Shown: positions 33,855 through 41,992 of the stretch, in pieces | How the letters are laid out: the number at the start of each line of letters is the position of its first letter | Position numbering within the stretch: the stretch's first letter is position 1 | Assembly: GCA_027452245.1 (NCBI GenBank) | Contig: DAIDGW010000124.1 | Location: 1-64,000, forward strand | Source: Acidobacteriaceae bacterium | Lineage (GTDB): Bacteria > Acidobacteriota > Terriglobia > Terriglobales > Acidobacteriaceae | Length of the DNA stretch: 64,000 bases | Reading direction: 5' to 3' | The notes under the pieces: model-generated | Told to the model about the DNA's origin: nothing | Databases searched by the model: none | What the model saw: only the letters and a program-made list of their open reading frames with translations | Program-made: the position numbers and the translations under genes

Positions 33855-35693
33855 ATGGCCACAACAGATGTTGTGCCCCATGGTGCTGGAGGCGAATTGG
33901 GGCGCCCGCGCATCGTCAACGACATGAGCATTCAGGTCGCAACGGTGAACGGTTCGGGTTCACAGAGTTCCAATACCGTTCTTCTGCGGGCAATCTTCCA
34001 AATGGGCGTTCCGGTATCCGGCAAGAACATGTTCCCCTCGAACATTGCCGGCCTGCCGACCTGGTACACGATCCGCGCCAATAAAAAGGGATACATCGGC
34101 CGCAAGAAGGAAATCGACTTCCTCGTCGCCATGAATCCCGAGACGGCCCACGACGACGTGAAGTCGCTGGCACCGGGAGCTTCGGTGCTCTACGACGAGC
34201 CGCTCGCCCTGCACAAGCTGCGCGACGACCTTGTCTTCTACTCGGTTCCCTACGACAAGATCGTGGCCACCGTCTGCCCGGAAGCCAAGCTGCGCAAACT
34301 GGTCAAGAACATGGTTTATGTCGGCGTGGTGGCGCAGTTGCTCACCATCGACATGGGCGAGGTCGAGAAAGCCATCCGCAAGCAATTCGCCAAGAAGGTA
34401 AAGGCGGCGAACCTGAACCTGGCCGCCGCGCAGGCCGGATTCGAATACGCCAAGGCGAATCTGGAAAAGCGTGGAGCGTTCTACATCGAGCGCATGAATG
34501 AAACTGCCGGCAAGATCATCATCGATGGCAATTCGGCGGCAGCGTTGGGCTGCATGTTCGCCGGATGCACGGTCGTGACCTGGTATCCGATTACGCCTTC
34601 ATCGTCGCTGGTCGAAACGCTGATCGAATACATGAAGGAATACCGCATCGGCCCGGATGGCAAAGCCACCTTCGCCATTGTGCAGGCCGAAGATGAACTG
34701 GCCGCCGTCGGCATGGTCATCGGCGCTGGATGGGCGGGAGCCCGTTCCATGACTGCGACCGCCGGGCCTGGCATCTCGCTGATGTCGGAATTCAGTGGTC
34801 TCGCCTACTACGTCGAAGTGCCCGGCGTGATCTGGGACATTCAGCGCGTCGGTCCCTCCACCGGGTTGCCCACGCGCACCTCGCAGGGCGACATTCTTTC
34901 AACGGCGTTTCTGTCGCATGGCGATACCAAACACATCATGCTGATCCCGTCCTCGGTTTCCGAGTGCTTCAGCATGGCGACGGACGCCTTCAATCTGGCG
35001 GAACAATTCCAGACATTGGTGTTTGTCATGTCGGATCTCGATCTCGGCATGAATAACTGGATGTCGGATCCCTTCGAGTATCCGACCACGCCGATTAAGC
35101 GCGGTAAAGTGCTGAGCAAAGAAGATCTCGACCGGCTCGGCGGCTTTGCGCGTTACAAGGACGTGGACGGAGACGGCATCGGCTATCGTACTTTGCCGGG
35201 CACACCGCACCCCGCCGCCGCTTATTTCGCCCGTGGCAGCGGGCACAACGAGAAAGCCCAGTACAGCGAGCGCGCCGACGATTTCGAACGCAACATGGAG
35301 CGGCTGAACCGCAAGTTCGAAACCGCACGGTCGTTCGTTCCGCGTCCGGAGATCACGAAGGGCAAAAATGCCAAGATCGGACTCATCGGATACGGCACAT
35401 CGCACTGGGGAATCACCGAATCTCTCGATCAATTGCGAGAAGAGTACGGCATGGAAGTCGATTATCTCCGGCTGCGCGCTTATCCGTTCACGCGCGAAGT
35501 GCATGAATTCGTTGAGCAGCACGAGCGCGTTTACATGGTGGAACAGAACCGCGACGCCCAAATGCTGAGCCTGCTCAAACTGGACGTGAAGCCGGAACTG
35601 ATTACGCGACTGCGCAGCATCGCCCACATCACCGGGCTGCCGCTGGACGCGCGCTCCATCACCGACGAACTGACCAGCATGGAAGGAAAGTAG
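33855..35693 (+). CDS. korA: 2-oxoacid:ferredoxin oxidoreductase, fused gamma-alpha subunit
   Basis: This 612-residue subunit fuses two domains. The gamma domain (about 20-200) has VNGSGSQSSNTVLLRAIFQM, SGKNMFPSNIAGLPTWYTIR and DFLVAMNPETAHDDVKSL. The alpha domain (about 210-612) has DGNSAAALGCMFAGCTVVTW, YPITPSSSLVETL and AGPGISLMSEFSGLAYYVEV. With KorB it oxidatively decarboxylates a 2-oxoacid, probably 2-oxoglutarate, to the acyl-CoA, passing electrons to ferredoxin. AAAGGAAGGTG precedes the ATG. korB lies 84 bp downstream, with a palindromic repeat between them. Confidence 0.92.
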   Translation: MATTDVVPHGAGGELGRPRIVNDMSIQVATVNGSGSQSSNTVLLRAIFQMGVPVSGKNMFPSNIAGLPTWYTIRANKKGYIGRKKEIDFLVAMNPETAHDDVKSLAPGASVLYDEPLALHKLRDDLVFYSVPYDKIVATVCPEAKLRKLVKNMVYVGVVAQLLTIDMGEVEKAIRKQFAKKVKAANLNLAAAQAGFEYAKANLEKRGAFYIERMNETAGKIIIDGNSAAALGCMFAGCTVVTWYPITPSSSLVETLIEYMKEYRIGPDGKATFAIVQAEDELAAVGMVIGAGWAGARSMTATAGPGISLMSEFSGLAYYVEVPGVIWDIQRVGPSTGLPTRTSQGDILSTAFLSHGDTKHIMLIPSSVSECFSMATDAFNLAEQFQTLVFVMSDLDLGMNNWMSDPFEYPTTPIKRGKVLSKEDLDRLGGFARYKDVDGDGIGYRTLPGTPHPAAAYFARGSGHNEKAQYSERADDFERNMERLNRKFETARSFVPRPEITKGKNAKIGLIGYGTSHWGITESLDQLREEYGMEVDYLRLRAYPFTREVHEFVEQHERVYMVEQNRDAQMLSLLKLDVKPELITRLRSIAHITGLPLDARSITDELTSMEGK

Positions 35694-35710
35694 CCGGCGT
35701 GCTTTGAAAA

Positions 35711-35762
35711 GGCGCGGCTTCAGCCGCGCCGCAACCGATTGTTTAACCGCGGCTTTCGCCGC
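35711..35762 (+). repeat. REP-like double palindrome between korA and korB
   Basis: GGCGCGGC-TTCA-GCCGCGCC (35711-35730) is a perfect 8-bp hairpin. GCGGC-TTTC-GCCGC (35749-35762) is a second hairpin a few bases on. The pair has the look of a repetitive extragenic palindrome. It sits inside the korAB unit, ending two bases before korB's GAGGGA ribosome-binding region, so it could affect the korA:korB ratio. Confidence 0.6.
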
Positions 35763-35777
35763 TGAGGGAACTAGCCA

Positions 35778-36836
35778 ATGTCCACCACCACGACTGAGCC
35801 AGGCGCAGCCACACCGGGTCCGAAGACGAATCGTATCGGCCTGACAATGATCGAGTACAAGGGCGGCAAGACTACGCTCTGTGCCGGCTGCGGCCACAAC
35901 GCCATCTCCGAGCGCATCGTCGAAGCCATGTATGAGATGGGAGTCGAGCCCGAGTTCGTCATCAAGCCCAGCGGCATCGGCTGCTCCTCCAAGACGCCGG
36001 CATACTTCCTGAGCCGCTCGCACAGCTTCAACGCCGTCCATGGACGCATGCCCTCGGTCGCCACCGGCGCCGTGCTTGCCAACCGCAAACTGGTTTGCAT
36101 CGGCGTGAGCGGTGACGGTGATACCGCTTCGATCGGCATTGGGCAATTCATGCACCTCATGCGCCGCAACCTGCCGATCATCTACATCATCGAAGACAAC
36201 GGCGTCTATGGGCTGACCAAGGGCCAGTTCTCCGCCACCGCCGATCTGGGATCGAAACTGAAAACCGGCGTGCTGAATGATCTTCCGCCGATCGATACCT
36301 GCGCGCTGGCGGTGCAACTGGGTGCGACCTTTGTGGGACGCTCTTTCTCCGGCGACAAGCGCCAGCTCAGCGCCATGCTGAAAGCCGCGATTGCACATAA
36401 GGGCACAGTAATGCTCGACGTGGTTTCTCCCTGCGTGACCTTCAACGATCACGAGGGATCGACCAAGTCCTACAAGTACGTCAAGGAGCACGAAGAAGTC
36501 CTGCAGGAAGTCAGCTTCGTGCCTGCTTTTGAAGACATCAACGTCGAATACGACGCCGGCACAACCATTGATGTGACCATGCATGACGGCTCGCATCTGC
36601 AACTGCGCAAGCTGGAAGAAGATTACGATCCCACCGACAAAGTCCGCGCCATCACCCGTTTGACCGAAGCGCACGATAAAGGCGAAGTTCTGACCGGAGT
36701 TTTTTACGTCAACACCAAGGCCCCAAACTTCATTGAAATGCTGAACATGACCGATCAGCCGCTGGCTACCCTGCCGGAGTCGGTCACGCGTCCGAGAAAA
36801 GAAGCGTTGGAAGCCGCCATGGAAGAGCTGCGCTAA
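35778..36836 (+). CDS. korB: 2-oxoacid:ferredoxin oxidoreductase subunit beta
   Basis: This 352-residue thiamine-diphosphate subunit has LCAGCGHNAISERIVEAMYE at the N-terminus, GIGCSSKTPAYFLSRSHSFN and HGRMPSVATGAVLANR. The TPP/Mg2+ motif GDGDTASIG near residue 112 is followed by MRRNLPIIYIIEDNGVYGLT. The cysteines in the first segments and SPCVTFNDHEGSTKSYKYV (about 215) are the usual [4Fe-4S] ligands of single-cluster beta subunits. It pairs with the upstream fused subunit. No separate ferredoxin-type delta subunit is present, as usual for the two-subunit Kor class. Confidence 0.93.
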   Translation: MSTTTTEPGAATPGPKTNRIGLTMIEYKGGKTTLCAGCGHNAISERIVEAMYEMGVEPEFVIKPSGIGCSSKTPAYFLSRSHSFNAVHGRMPSVATGAVLANRKLVCIGVSGDGDTASIGIGQFMHLMRRNLPIIYIIEDNGVYGLTKGQFSATADLGSKLKTGVLNDLPPIDTCALAVQLGATFVGRSFSGDKRQLSAMLKAAIAHKGTVMLDVVSPCVTFNDHEGSTKSYKYVKEHEEVLQEVSFVPAFEDINVEYDAGTTIDVTMHDGSHLQLRKLEEDYDPTDKVRAITRLTEAHDKGEVLTGVFYVNTKAPNFIEMLNMTDQPLATLPESVTRPRKEALEAAMEELR

Positions 36837-37022
36837 CCACAGGTCTTCCACGCACTCGCAACGTTCGGCGTCCGCTTCTTCGCGATGGGCGCTTAGGGCT
36901 CTGCGGCAATTTACAAAACTTTACGTTCTATCCACAGAAACATCACCCTCTTTTTGCGGGTACATACATCTGATTTGAGGCTTATGGAATCATTCAGATA
37001 GGTACCTAATATCGGAGAAGGC

Positions 37023-37499
37023 ATGAAACGGTCGCTGAGGATTCACGCCCTGCGGGGCGCGGCGGTCTTCTTACTCGCTGTGTTTGCTTCATCTCTACCA
37101 GCCGCGGCTGTGCTGGGCGGCGACGAAAGCTCGGTGGAAGCCGATAGCGCCCACATGAAGGCCAGCGTGCAGGTCACGCAGAGCAATGGCTACGACATTC
37201 ACCAGATGCGGACCCCCGAAGGCACCACGGTCAATGAATATGTCTCGCCCGGGGGACGCGTATTCGCCGTCACCTGGAGCGGTCCGTTCGTGCCCGATAT
37301 GTCGCAGATTCTCGGAACATACTTCCAGCAGTATTCCAATGCTCTGCAGGCGCAGAAAAAGCGCTATGGACGTGCACCGCTCAACCTTCAGCAACCGGGG
37401 CTGGTGGTGCAGATGGGCGGTCACATGCGCGCCTACTATGGCCGCGCGTTTGTACCGGAGTTAGTCCCGCAGGGCGTCAAATCGGACGAGATCAAGTAA
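37023..37499 (+). CDS. Exported DUF2844-type protein
   Basis: This 158-residue protein has a signal peptide (GAAVFLLAVFASSLPAAAVLGG). The mature part carries the DUF2844 pattern: LGGDESSVEADSAHM, YDIHQMRTPEGTTVNEYVSP, GGRVFAVTWSGPFVPDMSQI, LGTYFQQYSNA. It is periplasmic and of unknown function. It is directly followed (16 bp) by a DUF3443-type gene, a pairing also seen in proteobacteria, which suggests a functional unit. The upstream GGAGAAGGC provides the ribosome binding site. Confidence 0.85.
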   Translation: MKRSLRIHALRGAAVFLLAVFASSLPAAAVLGGDESSVEADSAHMKASVQVTQSNGYDIHQMRTPEGTTVNEYVSPGGRVFAVTWSGPFVPDMSQILGTYFQQYSNALQAQKKRYGRAPLNLQQPGLVVQMGGHMRAYYGRAFVPELVPQGVKSDEIK

Positions 37500-37515
37500 C
37501 TGGCAGGAGGGCTCG

Positions 37516-38820
37516 GTGCGCAAGTTCGTGGAAGTTCTGTTGCTTGGCGGTTTGGGATTCTCGCTTGCTTGTGGAGGCAGCAGCCATTCAACCACTGGGA
37601 GCGGTGGAGGAGGTACGGGCGGCAATACCGCCAATGTCCTGGCGGTCGCGGTCGACGGAGGGCCCACCGCTACACAGCCCAGTGGCTCCATCTATGAGAA
37701 CGGGTTATTCGCCACTGCGACCATCTGTGCGCCCGGCAGCACCAGCAACTGCGTCACCGTCGACCACCTGCTGGTCGATACCGGCTCGTACGGACTGCGA
37801 GTGCTGCAATCGGAGCTTGGGTCTTTGGCCCTGCCGACCGTTAATGCCGCGAACGGATCGCAAGCCTACGATTGCGTTTCGTTTGTGGACGGGGCCTTCT
37901 TATGGGGCCCGGTCGTCGCGGCCACCGTAACCTTGGGCTCAGAAACCGCGACCAGCGTGCCGATTCAGACGATCGCCACATCCACGGCAAACATACCCAC
38001 CAGTTGTTCGAATGGCGGATCTAATCAGAACACGCAACAACTCCTGGGGGCGAATGGCATTCTCGGAGTGGGGCTGGAGCCGACCGACTGCGGAGGAGCG
38101 TGCGATCCCAGCGGCGGCCTTACGGCTCCGCCCTCCCCGGCCTATTACACCTGTGCTTCGAGCGGTTGCACTCCGGCGTTTGTCGCCCAGGCCAATCAGG
38201 TAACGAATCCAGTCGTGATGTTCCCTACCGACAATAATGGAGTAATCGTCGAACTACCCACCGTATCCGGTGAAGCGGCGACTGTAAACGGCTCTCTCAT
38301 TTTCGGCATCGGCACTGAAAGCAACAATAAACTTCCCGGCAGCGCCAAAGTATTCACGCTCGTCTGTGACACTTTCAACACAACCTACGCCGGCCAGACG
38401 TTCAGCATTACGAATCCTTCCAATTGCACCGGCCCGGGAAGCTTCATTGACAGCGGCTCCAATGGACTCTATTTCCCTGACGTAAACAATTCCATTCCAA
38501 CTTGCCCCACAAACACGCCCGTGGGAGATCTGTCCTCGTTCTACTGCCCGAGTTCGCAGATCAGTCTTTCCGCGACCAACGCCGACCCGAACAACGGCAC
38601 CAGCGAAACCACGAGTTTCAATGTCGATAACGCGGAAAATTTATTTACCAATTCCAGCACATCGAGCGATGCCGCTTTCGCGGCCCTGGGCGGCACACAA
38701 CCTTCCGGCGCGGGTTTCGATTGGGGATTACCCTTCTTTTACGGAAGAAACGTCTATTCTGCGATCGACGGCCAGACTCCGCCCTCCGGAGCCGCCGCTG
38801 CCCCCTGGTGGGCCTACTGA
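37516..38820 (+). CDS. Exported DUF3443-type protein, probable lipoprotein
   Basis: This 434-residue protein starts with GTG after GGAGGG. The N-terminus (MRKFVEVLLLGGLGFSLACG) ends in a lipobox-like LACG, so C20 is probably lipidated. Family signatures are VDHLLVDTGSYGLRVLQSEL, ANGILGVGLEPTDCGGACDP, FIDSGSNGLYFPD and FDWGLPFFYGRNVYSAIDGQ. The two DTG/DSGSN segments look like the catalytic Asp motifs of pepsin-like aspartic proteases, so a retropepsin/pepsin-like fold is a reasonable but unproven guess. It forms a unit with the preceding DUF2844 gene. Confidence 0.85.
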   Translation: MRKFVEVLLLGGLGFSLACGGSSHSTTGSGGGGTGGNTANVLAVAVDGGPTATQPSGSIYENGLFATATICAPGSTSNCVTVDHLLVDTGSYGLRVLQSELGSLALPTVNAANGSQAYDCVSFVDGAFLWGPVVAATVTLGSETATSVPIQTIATSTANIPTSCSNGGSNQNTQQLLGANGILGVGLEPTDCGGACDPSGGLTAPPSPAYYTCASSGCTPAFVAQANQVTNPVVMFPTDNNGVIVELPTVSGEAATVNGSLIFGIGTESNNKLPGSAKVFTLVCDTFNTTYAGQTFSITNPSNCTGPGSFIDSGSNGLYFPDVNNSIPTCPTNTPVGDLSSFYCPSSQISLSATNADPNNGTSETTSFNVDNAENLFTNSSTSSDAAFAALGGTQPSGAGFDWGLPFFYGRNVYSAIDGQTPPSGAAAAPWWAY

Positions 38821-39069
38821 AAGACTTTGCAACTTCTCTCCGGCCCGGTGGCAATCCCACTTTTGGGGGATTGGCCATCGGGCCTGATTTCGCTACGATG
38901 TTGCATCATCTCGGTTGAGAGTCCCCAACTCTCTTCCGGCCGAAGCGGTTTCTGCGCCATTTCAGTCACGTCCCGCCCCAGGGTGACCGACGCTCCTTGC
39001 GGAAGAGGAGACACTAACGCGGGAAGCGCAACCTTAGCAAACACCGTCACCTTTGGCTCAAGCCAAACG

Positions 39070-40671
39070 ATGAGGCTCGAAGTGAAACAGCAAATCTCAC
39101 AATGGCGGGTGCTCGGCTGCGTCGTGCTCGCCGCCGCATGTTCTCTGGCACAAACGAGTGTCACGACCTACCGCTATGACAATTCCCGCACCGGCCAGAA
39201 CACGCATGAGACTCTCCTTCAGTCCAGCGTGGTAAACCCGACCTCTTTCGGCAAGCTGTTCTCCCAGTCCGTCGATGGCCAGCTTTATGCCGAACCGCTT
39301 TACCTGGACAACTTGTTTGTCCCCGGAAAAGGCACGCACAACGTCGTATATGCCGCCGACGAGCATGACAGTGTTTACGCCTTCGACGCCGACAGCAACC
39401 AAGGCTCGGATGCGCAGCCGTTGTGGCAGGTGAGCTTCATCAATCCTGCCCAGGGCATCACCACGATTCCCAGTTCCGATGTGGGTACCAGCATGATCTC
39501 GCCCGAGATCGGCATTACGAGCACTCCGGTCATCGATCCCAACAATCGGACGCTTTATGTCGTCGCGGCCACCAAAGAGAATGGATCGTACTTCCAGCGC
39601 CTGCACGCTCTCGATCTCACGACCGGCGCGGAAAAATTTGGCGGCCCGGTTGTGATTCAGGCCACGGTTCCCGGCAGCGGCTGGGGTTCGGTCAACGGCA
39701 CCATCTCATTTGATCCCTTGCGTGAAAATCAACGCGCCGCGCTGCTCCTCTCCGATGGCGTGATTTACATTGCCTGGGCATCGCACGGCCTGGAAAGTGA
39801 GGACATTTATCACGGCTGGGTCATCGGCTACGAGGAGACCACCCTCCAGCAGACGGCCGCATATTCTGTCAGTCCCAATGGCAAGCAGGGCGGCATCTGG
39901 CAGTCCGGATCCGGACTTTCTGCCGACCAGCAAGGGAATGTGTTCTTCGTCTCCGGCAATGGCACCTTCGACGCAAACCAGGGTGGTTCCGACTACGGCA
40001 TGAGCTTCGTCAAACTCTCCACCAAAGATGGCATGACAGTAAAAGACTATTTCACCCCTTACGACGAAGCCACGCTCAGCGCTTCGGATGTCGATCTGGG
40101 CTCCGGAGGACCGTTGCTGATCCCCTATCAGGAAGACACGGATCATCCCTGGCTGCTGACCAGCGCTGGGAAAAACGGCGTGATCTATCTGGTCGACCGC
40201 ACGCACATGGGCCACTTCAACAACAAAAATAATTCGCAGATCGTGCAGTCCATCGTCAATGCATTCAACGGACATTCGCTGTATGCCACCCCGGCTTACT
40301 GGAACGGCCAGGTCTATTTCTGGGCAAATTATGATGTACTGAGGATCTTCGGTCTCAACGAAGGGCTGCTCACCACCAATCCCATCGCAACTTCCAGCAT
40401 CACCTTCTCCGCAGGCGCAACTCCGGTCGTCTCCTCTAACGGATCGACCGACGGCATACTCTGGGCGCTTCAAACCGACGCGGCCGGTTCCAGCGGCCCC
40501 GCCGTGCTTCACGCCTTCGATGCCAATACCGCGATCGAACGTTACAACAGCAGCCAGTCTGGCTCACGCGATACCGCGGGTCCGGCCATTAAGTTCAGCG
40601 TTCCCACAGTCGTGAACGGAAAAGTTTATGTAGGGACGGCAAATCAACTGGATGTGTACGGCCTGCTCTAG
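39070..40671 (+). CDS. Exported PQQ/quinoprotein-like beta-propeller protein
   Basis: The product is about 533 residues from ATG 39070; GTG 39082, with GAGG six bases upstream, is a good alternative start. The signal peptide is WRVLGCVVLAAACSLAQ. The mature part is a beta-propeller with recurrent strand motifs of the quinoprotein type: VVYAADEHDSVYAFDADSN, GITSTPVIDPNNRTLYVVAA, GVIYIAWASHG, GNVFFVSGNGTFDANQGG, LLTSAGKNGVIYLVDR and the terminal KVYVGTANQLDVYGLL. No catalytic Cys-Cys pair of PQQ dehydrogenases is seen, so it may be a non-enzymatic surface or scaffold protein. Confidence 0.78.
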   Translation: MRLEVKQQISQWRVLGCVVLAAACSLAQTSVTTYRYDNSRTGQNTHETLLQSSVVNPTSFGKLFSQSVDGQLYAEPLYLDNLFVPGKGTHNVVYAADEHDSVYAFDADSNQGSDAQPLWQVSFINPAQGITTIPSSDVGTSMISPEIGITSTPVIDPNNRTLYVVAATKENGSYFQRLHALDLTTGAEKFGGPVVIQATVPGSGWGSVNGTISFDPLRENQRAALLLSDGVIYIAWASHGLESEDIYHGWVIGYEETTLQQTAAYSVSPNGKQGGIWQSGSGLSADQQGNVFFVSGNGTFDANQGGSDYGMSFVKLSTKDGMTVKDYFTPYDEATLSASDVDLGSGGPLLIPYQEDTDHPWLLTSAGKNGVIYLVDRTHMGHFNNKNNSQIVQSIVNAFNGHSLYATPAYWNGQVYFWANYDVLRIFGLNEGLLTTNPIATSSITFSAGATPVVSSNGSTDGILWALQTDAAGSSGPAVLHAFDANTAIERYNSSQSGSRDTAGPAIKFSVPTVVNGKVYVGTANQLDVYGLL

Positions 40672-40819
40672 ACCCCGCCCGATTCGGTGCCATCCTGTTT
40701 GCTCCAGATTTGGAACACCGCATTCCGCCAAGCTCGATACACAGACTTCCAGCGATAGTCTTTCGACTCTGCTCCGCGCCCAGAGCACCAGGCCGGTCAT
40801 GTGTGCAGAATTCTTCACG

Positions 40820-40848
40820 TTGACACGTTGTGTCATTTCCCATTAAAG
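40820..40848 (+). promoter_or_regulatory. Promoter candidate with overlapping inverted repeat
   Basis: TTGACA (40820-40825, perfect -35) is followed after 17 bp by TTAAAG (40843-40848). GACAC-GTT-GTGTC (40822-40834) overlaps the -35 box and could be an operator. It lies about 100 bp upstream of the 40949 start. Confidence 0.4.
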
Positions 40849-40948
40849 TTCCCCAGCTTGTTCTGTGGAGTCATTCGCGCTGATGTTCCACCCGCGAATG
40901 ATTTTTTGGGTACTCACGTTGCTCTAGAAAAACTCTCAGGAGGAATTC

Positions 40949-41701
40949 GTGAAAAAAGTTTTTGTTGCAGTGGCCGTATTATCACTGACGACCTTCGCCC
41001 TCGCCCAGAAGGCCGCACCATCACAGCACCTCAGAGGAAATCCCAACGGGAAAATTAAGATGGCACCTCCGGGAACTCCGCCCGCCCTGTGCAGTCCCTG
41101 CCTGTTCTACGGCGGCGATCTGGTTCCCAGCAATCTGAATGCTGCTGGCATGTCCGATGAAAACACGCTGCTGATTAGCGACGGAGGTGGTTCCACCTAC
41201 GGCGCGGTCGACATCAACAAGAATGTCGTGATTACCGGAATTCTGTTCAACGTTCAGGCCAGCGCGGCATTCGATCCGCAAACCGCCACCTATGACATCC
41301 GCAGCGGCGTCACCGACGGAAACGGCGGAACCGATATCGCTACCGGCAGTGGAACCGTTCAGGTTGCCACCACCGGCCGCAATTTCCTGGGCTTGAACGA
41401 ATTCACGGTCGAAGTACCCGTGACTCCGCCGCAAGTCCTGGCGCCCGGAACCTACTGGTTCAACGTCCAGCCGCAGTGCACCAACACCCTGGACGGAAGC
41501 TGCAGCGTAGGCCGCATCTTCGTTTCGAACACCCTCGACGGTGTGAACAACGTTGCCGGAACCGCCCAGCCGGCCCACCAGATGTACTTCAACTCGGCTT
41601 ACTTCGGGTTCACCTACTCCAACTGGTGCGATTCCGCTCTTGGATTCAACTCCATGCAGTGCGGATTGCTCTCGTTCGGTCTGGTTGGCAGCGCCGACTA
41701 A
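40949..41701 (+). CDS. Exported protein of unknown function
   Basis: This 250-residue product starts with GTG, preceded by AGGAGGAATTC, an excellent ribosome binding site. A signal peptide (VFVAVAVLSLTTFALAQ) leads into a mature beta-rich domain: NKNVVITGILFNVQASAAF, GLNEFTVEVPVTPPQVLAPG, TYWFNVQPQC and QMYFNSAYFGFTYSNWCD. Several cysteines (CSPC near residue 50, then C-pairs near 180 and 225) suggest disulfides. It has no recognised family. It has its own promoter candidate and a textbook terminator, so it is a strongly delimited single-gene unit. Confidence 0.72.
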   Translation: MKKVFVAVAVLSLTTFALAQKAAPSQHLRGNPNGKIKMAPPGTPPALCSPCLFYGGDLVPSNLNAAGMSDENTLLISDGGGSTYGAVDINKNVVITGILFNVQASAAFDPQTATYDIRSGVTDGNGGTDIATGSGTVQVATTGRNFLGLNEFTVEVPVTPPQVLAPGTYWFNVQPQCTNTLDGSCSVGRIFVSNTLDGVNNVAGTAQPAHQMYFNSAYFGFTYSNWCDSALGFNSMQCGLLSFGLVGSAD

Positions 41702-41727
41702 GCATTCTCAAAGCTGGTTTTTCTTCG

Positions 41728-41756
41728 GCCCGCCGCGAAAAGCGGCGGGCTTTTTT
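41728..41756 (+). terminator. Rho-independent terminator
   Basis: GCCCGCCGC-GAAAA-GCGGCGGGC is a perfect 9-bp stem followed immediately by TTTTTT (41751-41756), 26 bp after the stop of the 40949 gene. It is the clearest intrinsic terminator in the window. Confidence 0.93.
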
Positions 41757-41992
41757 GTTCCGCCGCATGGGCCCACTTTCGCCGATTCACCACCAGGAAG
41801 GCGGATTGCGAAATCGCTCAGCCCATCGTCCCGGCGGTGGGCTCTTTTATCGGCCTCGCACATCGACGCCGCGATGCAGTCGCTCGCACCGCCGGTATCT
41901 CAAACTCGGGTCCCCATCCCGGGCACCTCACGCACTCTATCCCCCTGCAGGGTTCATGCGGATGTCGTAATCTATGAATGAGGAGCACTGTC

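Noticed and set aside
34899-36851. 650-codon open frame antisense to korA-korB
   Set aside because: It is a by-product of high-GC codon bias opposite two strongly supported genes; its composition is not protein-like.
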